Below are positions 41,198-48,864 of a stretch of 55,661 nt of DNA, one piece after another. Every line of letters begins with the position of its first letter. Position 1 is the stretch's first letter. Source of the DNA: Actinomycetota bacterium (GTDB lineage Bacteria; Actinomycetota; Geothermincolia; Fen-727; Anoxymicrobiaceae); contig JAHJCO010000054.1 of NCBI GenBank assembly GCA_018831265.1, positions 1 through 55,661 on the forward strand, written 5' to 3'. Position numbers and translations under genes: made by a program. A model generated the notes under the pieces. The model did not search any database. It was not told the origin of the DNA and saw only the letters and a program-made list of their open reading frames with translations.

Positions 41198-42736
41198 ATG
41201 ACGACAACGGTTGGAGAAGGTGCCAGGGAGTACGCGGTGCCGGCCGCCTCGCCGGGGGTCGGGGAGTTCGCCTCGCTGGAACCGGGCTACGACCTAGTGA
41301 TGGTCTACGCAGAGGTCTCCAGCGACCTGGAGACCCCCATTTCGGCGTTCATGAAGCTGCGGGACGGCGGCCCGTGCTTCCTGCTGGAGAGCGCCGAGAG
41401 CGACCAGATGTGGGGCCGCTACTCGTTCCTGGGCTTCGATCCCGGCGAGCTGGCCTCCATCCGGGACGGCGCCCTGACCGTCTCGCGCCCGGGCGCAGGC
41501 ACGGCGGAACGGCGGGCGGGCGACCCGGTGCGTGCCCTCTTCGAGATGGTCGAGTCCCGGCGCGTGCACCGGCCGGCCGATGTGATGCCGTTCGCGGGAG
41601 GCGCGGTGGGTTACTTCGGTTACGACGCGCTCCCGTACCTGGAGAAGGTCACCCTGACCCACGGGTCGGCGGGCATACCCGAGACCATGTTCATGTTCCC
41701 GAGAAAGATCGTCATGTTCGACCACCTGCGATCCAGGATGCGGCTCTGCGCGATCGTGGAGCCGGGCGAGAGCCCGTCCGAGCGTGCCGAGGCTTACGCG
41801 AGGGCCACCGCGGCCATCGCCTCGATGGTGGAGAAGCTGGCGGGTGGGCTCCCCGAGGGCTCCCGACTGGAGCTCGGGCGCGTGGACAACGGGGACGACT
41901 TCGAGGGCGTGGAGAGCAACGTCTCCCGGCCGGTGTACGAGGGCATGGTCGAGCGCGCACGCGAGTACATCTTCGCCGGGGACGCCTTCCAGGTGGTGGT
42001 CTCCCAGAAGTTCTCGATGCCGTTTTCGGGCGACCCGCTCTCGATCTACAGGCAGCTGCGGGCCGAGAACCCGTCCCCGTACATGTTCCACCTGGAGCTC
42101 CCGGGAGTGACCCTGGTCGGCTCCTCCCCGGAGTCCATGGTCACAAACCGTGGGGGCACGGGGGTCATCCGGCCCATCGCGGGCACCAGGCCCCGCGGGG
42201 CGGACGCGGCCGAGGACGAGCGACTGGCGGCCGAGCTCGCGGCGGATGAGAAGGAGCGGGCCGAGCACATCATGCTGGTGGACCTGGCGCGAAACGACCT
42301 GGGCAGGGTGAGCCGGCCGGGTACGGTCAGGGTGAGCCGGCTGATGGAGATCGAGAGGTACTCGCACGTGATGCACATGGTCAGCGAGGTAGAGGGGTCC
42401 CTGGACGGGGTCGGCAACCACGCCCTGCTGAGGGCCTCCTTCCCCGCGGGGACGGTCATCGGTGCCCCGAAGGTGCGGGCCAGCGAGATCATCGACGAGC
42501 TCGAGCCGGACGCTCGAGGCGCCTACGCCGGGGCCATCGGCTACGTCAGCTACTCGGGCGACATGGACACCTGCATCGCCATCCGGACCGTGGTGCTGCG
42601 CGAGGGGCGGGCGACCGTCCAGGCGGGCGGGGGCATCGTCGCCGATTCCGTGCCTGCGCTCGAGTACCAGGAGAGCAGGAACAAGGCGCGCGCGGTGGTA
42701 AGGGCGGTCCGCGCGGCATCGGGGGAGGCACCATGA
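41198..42736 (+). CDS. trpE: Anthranilate synthase component I
   Basis: 512 residues from ATG 41198 (GGAGGGCAG upstream); the longer frame to 41162 lies in the attenuator and is discounted. It makes anthranilate from chorismate with TrpG-supplied ammonia. Motifs: LLESAESDQMWGRYSFLG (Trp feedback site), GSSPESMV, RPIAGTRPRG, EHIMLVDLARNDLGRV, SHVMHMVSEVEG and AGTVIGAPKVRASEIIDELEP of the chorismate-binding core. The Trp-binding LLES motif is intact, so feedback inhibition should add to attenuation. It ends in an ATGA overlap with trpG. Confidence 0.97.
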   Translation: MTTTVGEGAREYAVPAASPGVGEFASLEPGYDLVMVYAEVSSDLETPISAFMKLRDGGPCFLLESAESDQMWGRYSFLGFDPGELASIRDGALTVSRPGAGTAERRAGDPVRALFEMVESRRVHRPADVMPFAGGAVGYFGYDALPYLEKVTLTHGSAGIPETMFMFPRKIVMFDHLRSRMRLCAIVEPGESPSERAEAYARATAAIASMVEKLAGGLPEGSRLELGRVDNGDDFEGVESNVSRPVYEGMVERAREYIFAGDAFQVVVSQKFSMPFSGDPLSIYRQLRAENPSPYMFHLELPGVTLVGSSPESMVTNRGGTGVIRPIAGTRPRGADAAEDERLAAELAADEKERAEHIMLVDLARNDLGRVSRPGTVRVSRLMEIERYSHVMHMVSEVEGSLDGVGNHALLRASFPAGTVIGAPKVRASEIIDELEPDARGAYAGAIGYVSYSGDMDTCIAIRTVVLREGRATVQAGGGIVADSVPALEYQESRNKARAVVRAVRAASGEAP

Positions 42737-43332
42737 AGACCCGGACACTGCTGGTGGACAACTACGACTCGTTCACCTACAACCTCGCGCAGTACCTCGC
42801 CGAGCTGGGAAGCGAGGTGGTGGTACGGCGCAACGACGAGGTGGACCTGGAAGGCGCGCGATCGCTCTCCCCGACCCACGTGGTGATCTCTCCGGGCCCC
42901 GGGGGTCCGCCGGACGCGGGGGTGTCCTGCGAGCTGGTGAGCGCCCTGGCCGGCGAGGTGCCCATCCTCGGGGTGTGCCTGGGCCACCAGGTCATCGGGC
43001 ACGTGATGGGCGGACGGGTCGTGCGCGGCCCGGCCCCCGTGCACGGGAAGACCTCGCGAGTGTTTCACGACGGAAGGACCATCTTCGAGGGGCTGCCCAG
43101 CCCCCTCGAGGCCACCAGGTACCACTCCCTGGTGGTGGACAGGGACAGCTTGCCGGACGTGCTTGAGATAACGGGCTCGACCGATGACGGGCTGGTGATG
43201 GGCCTGAGGCACCGCAAGCTGACGGTAGAGGGAGTGCAGTTCCACCCGGAGTCGATCCTGACCCCGGAGGGAAAGCGGATACTGGAGAATTTCCTGGGGA
43301 TGTCCGTGCCGGAAAGTGGCAACGGAGGTTGA
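42733..43332 (+). CDS. trpG: Anthranilate synthase glutaminase component
   Basis: 199 residues, ATG 42733 overlapping the trpE stop by 4 nt. Class I glutamine amidotransferase with the triad Cys82 (GVCLGHQ), His171 and Glu173 (FHPES) and the N-terminal DNYDSFTYNL signature. It supplies ammonia to TrpE; in many bacteria the same subunit also serves 4-amino-4-deoxychorismate synthase, and no separate pabA is seen in this window. Confidence 0.96.
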   Translation: MKTRTLLVDNYDSFTYNLAQYLAELGSEVVVRRNDEVDLEGARSLSPTHVVISPGPGGPPDAGVSCELVSALAGEVPILGVCLGHQVIGHVMGGRVVRGPAPVHGKTSRVFHDGRTIFEGLPSPLEATRYHSLVVDRDSLPDVLEITGSTDDGLVMGLRHRKLTVEGVQFHPESILTPEGKRILENFLGMSVPESGNGG

Positions 43333-43334
43333 TC

Positions 43335-44372
43335 GTGGACGTGCTGAAGGAAGCGACAGAGAAGCTGGCGGGGGGCGAGCACCTGACCCGGGAGGAAGCC
43401 CGGCAGGTCTCCCTGGGGATGCTCACCGGCGACGTGCCCGACGCGGTCATCGGGGGCCTGCTCATCGGCCTCAAGACCAACGGGGAGACCCCCGAGGAGA
43501 TCGCGGGGTTCGCTCAAGGGATGAGGGAGGTCAAGGTGACCATACACCCGAGGACCTCCACCCTGGTCGACACCTGCGGCACCGGCGGGGACAGGATGGG
43601 TACCTTCAACATATCCACAGCGGCGGCGTTGATAACGGCCGCCTGCGGGGTCCCCGTGGCCAAGCACGGCAACCGCGGCGTCTCCTCCACCTGCGGGAGC
43701 GCTGACGTCCTGGAGGCCATGGGTGTCGACCTGGCGATGGAGCCCGATAGGGTCTGTGAATGTATCGAGCAGGTGGGCATAGGCTTCATGTTCGCCCCCG
43801 GATTCCACCCGGCGATGAAGCAGGTGATGAGCGCCCGCAAGGCACTCGGCGTCCCGACCATATTCAACATTCTGGGCCCGCTCACCAACCCGGCGGGGGC
43901 GAAGGCACAGGTCCTTGGTGTGGGCCGGGCCGGCCTGGCCCCGGTGATGGCAGGAGTGCTCTCGGAGCTGGGGTGCGAGCGGGGGTACGTGCTCCACGGC
44001 ATGGACGGCATGGACGAGTTCACGCTGACGACCGGTACCTTCGTCTACGAGGTCGATCCGGCCGGAGTCCTGCGCATGGAGATGGCCCCGGAGGACCTCG
44101 GACTGCCCCGCTGCCCGCTGGAGGCCCTGGCGGGAGGCGGCCCGGAGGAGAACGCCCGGCTGCTGCGGTCCATCCTGGCCGGCGAGCCGGGTCCCATGCT
44201 GGACATAAGCGTGGCGAACGCCGCGTTCGCCGTGACCGCGGGGGGCGCGACCGGGACCGTGCTGGAAGGCGTGGAGATGGCCGGCGAGGCGGTGGCCTCC
44301 GGAGAGGCGGCGAGGGTGCTGGAGCGGTTGGTCGAGTTCCAGGCGAGCGGGGGGTCCGATGTTCCTCGATGA
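43335..44372 (+). CDS. trpD: Anthranilate phosphoribosyltransferase
   Basis: 345 residues from GTG 43335, with GGAGG 6 nt upstream; the TTG at 43329 abuts that site. It joins anthranilate and PRPP. Motifs: DTCGTGGD (PRPP site), FNISTAAA, KHGNRGVSSTCGSADVLEAMG, and RKALGVPTIFNILGPLTNPA. Length and motifs are normal. It overlaps trpC by 14 nt. Confidence 0.96.
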   Translation: MDVLKEATEKLAGGEHLTREEARQVSLGMLTGDVPDAVIGGLLIGLKTNGETPEEIAGFAQGMREVKVTIHPRTSTLVDTCGTGGDRMGTFNISTAAALITAACGVPVAKHGNRGVSSTCGSADVLEAMGVDLAMEPDRVCECIEQVGIGFMFAPGFHPAMKQVMSARKALGVPTIFNILGPLTNPAGAKAQVLGVGRAGLAPVMAGVLSELGCERGYVLHGMDGMDEFTLTTGTFVYEVDPAGVLRMEMAPEDLGLPRCPLEALAGGGPEENARLLRSILAGEPGPMLDISVANAAFAVTAGGATGTVLEGVEMAGEAVASGEAARVLERLVEFQASGGSDVPR

Positions 44373-45135
44373 CGCCATGAGCAGATCGGCGGCGCAGGTC
44401 GCGGAGCGCAGGCGGCGGACGCCCGCACGCGCCCTGGAGCGCCTGGTGGCCGGGCCGGGGCCCGCGCCTTCATTCCGGCGGGCCATACGACGCGACGGCG
44501 GCTCCGTCCGAGTAATCGCCGAGGTCAAGCGGGTATCGCCATCGGCGGGCCCGATCCTGCCCGGGGCGAGCGTGGCGGACCTGGTAGGCGCCTACGAGGA
44601 GGCGGGGGCCGCCGCGGTATCCATCCTGACCAGCGACCTGTTCGGCGGATCGCCCGCCGACATCGGCGAGGCGCATGCGGCCTGCGGCCTTCCCGTGCTG
44701 CGCAAGGACTTCATCTCCGATGAGTACCAGGTGCTCGAGGCCCGGGCGCTCGGGGCGTCCGCGGTGCTCCTGATAGCCGACGCGCTCGACGAGCCCGAGC
44801 TGGTCAGGCTGCTGGGGTCCGCCCGGGACCTGGGGCTGGACGCGCTGGTGGAGTCACACGGCAGAGATGGTATCCACAAGGCGGCGGACGCGGGCGCCGA
44901 CATAATCGGCATAAACAACCGGGACCTGGGGACACTCCAGGTCGACGTGTGCACGACCGAGGAGAACCTGGAGTCCGTACCCCACGACACCGTGGTGGTC
45001 AGCGAGAGCGGGATAAGGACAAGGGAGTGCGTACAGAGGATGGAGAGCCTTGGCGTTGACGCGCTCCTGATCGGAGAGGAGCTCATGCGCGCCGACGACC
45101 CGGGCCGCAGGCTCCGAGAACTGCTGGGAACATGA
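44359..45135 (+). CDS. trpC: Indole-3-glycerol-phosphate synthase
   Basis: 258 residues, ATG 44359. Motifs VIAEVKRVSPSAGPI (catalytic Glu/Lys), SILTSDLFGGSPADI, LRKDFISDEYQV, GINNRDLGTLQVD and VSESGIRTRE. It is not fused to TrpF. Its TGA stop (45133-45135) is provided by the first bases of a family A repeat, so the repeat begins exactly at the end of the gene. Confidence 0.96.
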   Translation: MFLDDAMSRSAAQVAERRRRTPARALERLVAGPGPAPSFRRAIRRDGGSVRVIAEVKRVSPSAGPILPGASVADLVGAYEEAGAAAVSILTSDLFGGSPADIGEAHAACGLPVLRKDFISDEYQVLEARALGASAVLLIADALDEPELVRLLGSARDLGLDALVESHGRDGIHKAADAGADIIGINNRDLGTLQVDVCTTEENLESVPHDTVVVSESGIRTRECVQRMESLGVDALLIGEELMRADDPGRRLRELLGT

Positions 45136-45292
45136 AAGAATACCTCAGACCATTTCTTTCACGGCTCGTGAAAGAATACCTCAGACCATTTCTTTCACGG
45201 CTCGTGTACACGGCGGTCAGGTCGATCGATGGATACCGCCGGCGGTTGTCTTTGAGGACTGATGAAATTTTTGGTCTGAGGTTTTCTTTCAC
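45132..45292. repeat. Three family A 31-bp repeats between trpC and trpF
   Basis: Copies at 45132-45162, 45168-45198 and, inverted, 45262-45292, with arms (A/G)TGAAAGAA and TTCTTTCAC and core ACCTCAGACCA. The first supplies the trpC stop codon. They occupy most of the 181-bp trpC-trpF gap, the only sizeable gap in the trp operon. The direct and inverted copies can pair with each other into one long hairpin in the RNA, which might lower expression of trpFBA. No promoter is evident here. Confidence 0.9.
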
Positions 45293-45316
45293 TAGCGATG
45301 CGGGGAGGTGTCGGTC

Positions 45317-45943
45317 ATGTGGGTGAAGATCTGTGGTATCACCAGGCTGGAGGACGCGATGGACGCCGCGCGTTTCGGCGCGGACGCGGTGGGCTTCGTC
45401 TTCGCGGAGAGCCCCCGTCGCATAGCCCCCGACGACGCGCGCCGCATCTGCTGGGGCCTGAACGGCAAGGTGCAGAAGGTCGGCGTGTTCGTTGATAGGC
45501 CACTCGAGGAAGTCCGCGAGACGGTCGAGCACTGCGGGCTGGACCTGATCCAGCTCCACGGGACCGAGAGCGCAGAGTACTGTGAGGCACTGGGCGACAT
45601 CGTAATCAAGGCGCTGCACGTGAACGGCAGCTTCGACGTGGCGAAGGCGGCGGGCTACCGGTGCAGGGCGCTGCTGTTCGACTCCCACAGCCCCGAGCGG
45701 GCACGGGAGGCGGGCCGCACGTTCGACTGGAACCTCCTGCGGTTGCTGGAGGGGAACAGACGCATAATCGTTGCCGGCGGCCTGGGGCCGGACAACGTGG
45801 CGGCGGCGGTCAGGGCGAGCCATCCTTACGGTGTGGACGTATCCAGTGGCATCGAGAGCGAGCCGGGAGTCAAGGACCCAGTGCTCATGTACCGGTTCAT
45901 AGAGAAGGCCAGGAAGGCGGACTACGAGGTGAGCGGATATTGA
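45317..45943 (+). CDS. trpF: Phosphoribosylanthranilate isomerase
   Basis: 208 residues from ATG 45317 ([19 protein letters not shown]), GGAGG 8 nt upstream; the GTG at 45308 overlaps that site. Motifs VKICGIT (catalytic Cys), [39 protein letters not shown] and [16 protein letters not shown]. It isomerises PRA to CdRP. Its stop overlaps the trpB TTG start as TTGA. Confidence 0.95.
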   Translation: MWVKICGITRLEDAMDAARFGADAVGFVFAESPRRIAPDDARRICWGLNGKVQKVGVFVDRPLEEVRETVEHCGLDLIQLHGTESAEYCEALGDIVIKALHVNGSFDVAKAAGYRCRALLFDSHSPERAREAGRTFDWNLLRLLEGNRRIIVAGGLGPDNVAAAVRASHPYGVDVSSGIESEPGVKDPVLMYRFIEKARKADYEVSGY

Positions 45944-47139
45944 GTACAGAGCGGATCGAGACTGGCACGCGCGGAGCGCGGCGCGGGTACTACGGGGGTT
46001 TCGGCGGCCGTTTCGTCCCCGAGCCGCTGATCGCGGCGCTCGACGAGCTGGAGCGGGAGTACCGTTCCGCTATGGCGGACGCCGGGTTCAGGGCGCGGCT
46101 GGACGGCCTGCTTGCCGACTACGCCGGCCGGCCCACGCCTCTCTACTACGCGGAGGGCATGAGCCGCGAGCTGGGCGGGGCGCGTGTGTACCTGAAGCGC
46201 GAGGACCTGTGCCACACGGGCTCGCACAAGATTAACAACACCCTGGGACAGTGCCTGCTGGCCTCCTTCATGGGCAAGCGCAGGATCATCGCCGAGACCG
46301 GGGCGGGTCAGCACGGAGTGGCATGCGCGACGGCGGCGGCGCTCCTGGGCCAGGAGTGCGTTGTCTACATGGGTGAGGTGGACATCGCCCGCCAGGCGTC
46401 CAACGTCTTCCGCATGGAGCTATTGGGCTGCGAGGTGCGCCCGGTGGTGTCGGGCAGCCGCACCCTGAAGGACGCCATCAACGAGGCGATGCGTGACTGG
46501 GTCACCAACGTGAGGACGACCCACTACTGCCTGGGCTCGGTGGTGGGCCCGCACCCGTTCCCGGAGATAGTCCGCGAGCTCCAGTCGGTGATAGGCCGCG
46601 AGGCGCTGGAGCAGTGCACGGCGCGCGAGGGACGGCTTCCCGACGCGCTGGTCGCCTGTGTTGGCGGCGGCAGCAACTCCATGGGGCTGTTCCACCCGTT
46701 CATCGGCAGGGGGCCCCGGCTGGTCGGGGTTGAGGCCGGGGGGATCGGAAGCGGCCACGGGGAGCACGGGAGCAGCCTCGGCCTGGGCGACCCGGGCGTG
46801 CTTCACGGGGCCCTGAGCTACCTGCTCCAGGACGATGTGGGCCAGGTGACCGAGACGCACTCCGTCTCGGCGGGCCTGGACTATCCCGGCGTGGGGCCCG
46901 AGCACTCCTGGCTCAAAGAGAACGGGCTCGCGACCTACGTGAGTGTGAGCGACGATAAGGCTCTTGACGCAGCGGGATTCCTGGCGCGGACCGAGGGTAT
47001 AATCCCGGCGCTGGAGAGCGCGCACGCGATCGCATACGCGATGGCCGAGGCTCCCCGGATAGGAGCCGACGAGGTGATGGTGGTGTGCCTGTCAGGCCGC
47101 GGGGACAAGGACATCGAGACCCTGAAGGAGAGGCTGTGA
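45940..47139 (+). CDS. trpB: Tryptophan synthase beta subunit
   Basis: 399 residues from TTG 45940 ([30 protein letters not shown]); GAGGTGA lies about 10 nt upstream. The longer frame to 45661 is inside trpF. PLP Lys97 in [35 protein letters not shown] and the C-terminal CLSGRGDKD. TrpB1-type by length and motifs. It forms the alpha2-beta2 complex with TrpA, whose ATG overlaps its stop by one base. Confidence 0.96.
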   Translation: MSTERIETGTRGARRGYYGGFGGRFVPEPLIAALDELEREYRSAMADAGFRARLDGLLADYAGRPTPLYYAEGMSRELGGARVYLKREDLCHTGSHKINNTLGQCLLASFMGKRRIIAETGAGQHGVACATAAALLGQECVVYMGEVDIARQASNVFRMELLGCEVRPVVSGSRTLKDAINEAMRDWVTNVRTTHYCLGSVVGPHPFPEIVRELQSVIGREALEQCTAREGRLPDALVACVGGGSNSMGLFHPFIGRGPRLVGVEAGGIGSGHGEHGSSLGLGDPGVLHGALSYLLQDDVGQVTETHSVSAGLDYPGVGPEHSWLKENGLATYVSVSDDKALDAAGFLARTEGIIPALESAHAIAYAMAEAPRIGADEVMVVCLSGRGDKDIETLKERL

Positions 47140-47918
47140 TGAGCCGGCTGGGACCCATGTTCGAGGATTTGAAAGAAAAGCGTGCCGCCCTCATCGCGTA
47201 CGAAACGGGGTTCTTCCCGGACCTCGAGACCAGCGAGAGCGTCGGGTTGGCGATGCTGGATGCGGGAGCCGACGTCCTGGAGATAGGCATCCCCTTCTCC
47301 GATCCCGTGATGGACGGGCCGGTCATACAGGCATCGAGCCACGCGGCACTGGAAGCGGGCGCGACGCCGGCCGGAGTGCTCGGGATGGTGTCACGGCTGC
47401 GGCGCAAGACGGACAAGCCGCTGCTCGCCATGACCTACTACAACCTGGTCTACCGCTACGGGCTGGAGCGATTCGCCGCTGATGCGACCGCCGCCGGGCT
47501 CGACGCCCTGGTGGTCCCGGACCTGCCCGCCGAGGAGATGGACCCCCTGAGGGAAGCGTGCATTCCCGCAGGCCTGGACACGGTCGCCTTCGTCTCGCCG
47601 ACGACCGAGCCCTCGAGGATCGAGGAGGCTTCGGCCGCGGCCTCGGGCTTTCTGTACTGCGTCGCGCTGCTGGGACCTACGGGAGAGCGCGACTCGGTGT
47701 CGAACGAGCTACCGGGCTTCCTCGAGCGCGTGCGAGAACACTCCGACCTCCCGCTGGCCGTGGGGCTCGGGATATCGAGCGCACGGCAGTGTGCCGAGGT
47801 GGGCCGCCTTGCCGACGGCGTAATCGTCGGCAGCGCGCTGGTGCGGATGCTGGCAGAGGGCCGCGATCCGGAGTCCCTGGTCGCCGAGATGGCCTCCGCC
47901 CTCGGGGGTCAAACCTGA
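47139..47918 (+). CDS. trpA: Tryptophan synthase alpha subunit
   Basis: 259 residues from ATG 47139, the TGATG junction with trpB. Catalytic Glu48 (LEIGIPFSDP) and Asp59 (VMDGPVIQ), YYNLVYRYG, VPDLPAEE, and LLGPTGERDSVSNELPGFLERVRE near the phosphate site. The last residues GGQT and the TGA stop are read from a repeat (GGGGTCAAACCTGA), so the natural C-terminus may have been slightly different. Last gene of the trp operon. Confidence 0.95.
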   Translation: MSRLGPMFEDLKEKRAALIAYETGFFPDLETSESVGLAMLDAGADVLEIGIPFSDPVMDGPVIQASSHAALEAGATPAGVLGMVSRLRRKTDKPLLAMTYYNLVYRYGLERFAADATAAGLDALVVPDLPAEEMDPLREACIPAGLDTVAFVSPTTEPSRIEEASAAASGFLYCVALLGPTGERDSVSNELPGFLERVREHSDLPLAVGLGISSARQCAEVGRLADGVIVGSALVRMLAEGRDPESLVAEMASALGGQT

Positions 47919-48050
47919 AATTTTGCATTTCTTGCATTTGGGGTCAAACCTGAAATTTTGCATTTCTTGCATTTCTTGCGTGATTCAAAGATACAATTGT
48001 CGACATGACCGCTGACAACGCAAAAAACGCAAAATTTCAGGTTTGACCCC
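47905..48050. repeat. 35-bp perfect tandem repeat plus inverted copy (GGGGTCAAACC element)
   Basis: Two identical 35-bp units (47905-47939 and 47940-47974) begin GGGGTCAAACCTGAAATTTT. An inverted, partly diverged copy ends in AAAATTTCAGGTTTGACCCC at 48050. Together they form an inverted repeat of about 146 bp that begins inside trpA and ends directly against the ATG of the next gene. It can fold into a long hairpin and could terminate the trp transcript. Confidence 0.88.
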
Positions 48051-48734
48051 ATGGAAAAGAAACCCTCGCCGTTCGCTCCTCGCGAGATGGCGGTGATGTG
48101 GCAGCACCGTTCGGCGGAGAAGCGGGCCTGCTACCACCAGGCGTACCACCTGGCCGCCCTGGCACTCGACCACGCGCTGGAGGACTCCGACTCCGACCGC
48201 CCCAAGGCGGTGATCCTGGACCTCGACGAGACCGTCCTCGACAACAGCCCGTTCTTCGCCAGGCTACTTGCTCCCGGCACCACGATCACCGAGAGCCAGG
48301 TGATGCATGAGTTCATAGAATGGCTGGAGGGCGGGGAGCAGACGGTGCAGCCCGGGGCGGCGGAGTTCCTGAACTATGCGAAGTCCAGGGGTGTCGAACC
48401 GTACTACGTCTCGAACCGGCCGGAGGCGATGCGCGACGTCACCATCAGGATCCTGAAGGCGGAGGGTTGCCCCAACGCCGACCCGGAGCACGTGCTGCTG
48501 AAGAAGGGCAAGCTCAATTTCTTCGGTCATAAGCACGAGCTCTGGGACCGTGTCGCCGCCGACCACGACGTACTGCTCTACGTTGGGGACAACCTGGACG
48601 ACATGGGCGGGGCGTTCGACGACCGCGGCGACGACTCGGGCCACGACGTCGTTGACCGTAACGCCGCCGCCTTCGGAACGCGCTACATACTCATGCCCAA
48701 CCCGATGTACGGCCCCTGGGAGCGCAACCTCTGA
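48051..48734 (+). CDS. HAD acid phosphatase (class B / e(P4)-like), cytoplasmic form
   Basis: 227 residues, ATG 48051. HAD motifs: Asp57, Asp59 and Thr61 in VILDLDETVLDNS, YVSNRPEA, Lys in LKKGKLNFFGHKHELW, and LLYVGDNLDDM. It is like 5'-nucleotidase lipoprotein e(P4) and plant-type acid phosphatases, which hydrolyse nucleotide or sugar phosphates. The relatives are secreted or lipid-anchored, but no signal peptide or lipobox is present. There is no ribosome site, because the inverted repeat ends at the ATG. Its stop codon lies in a family A repeat (48731-48761), so it is bounded by repeats on both sides. Confidence 0.85.
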   Translation: MEKKPSPFAPREMAVMWQHRSAEKRACYHQAYHLAALALDHALEDSDSDRPKAVILDLDETVLDNSPFFARLLAPGTTITESQVMHEFIEWLEGGEQTVQPGAAEFLNYAKSRGVEPYYVSNRPEAMRDVTIRILKAEGCPNADPEHVLLKKGKLNFFGHKHELWDRVAADHDVLLYVGDNLDDMGGAFDDRGDDSGHDVVDRNAAAFGTRYILMPNPMYGPWERNL

Positions 48735-48864
48735 AAGAATACCTCAGACCAAAACTTTCATTCCTGGCGGTATCTGGGCGACACATCCGGTCGGTGAAAG
48801 AAATGGTTTGAGGTTTTCTTTCACATCCGGTCGGTGAAAGAAATGGTTTGAGGTTTTCTTTCAC
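48731..48864. repeat. Three family A 31-bp repeats between convergent genes
   Basis: Copies at 48731-48761, 48794-48824 and 48834-48864; the last two are identical, each preceded by ATCCGGTCG, a tandem duplication of about 40 bp. The first contains the HAD gene's TGA, the last the TGA of the converging desaturase gene. The core reads TGGTTTGAGGT in the last two. Confidence 0.9.
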
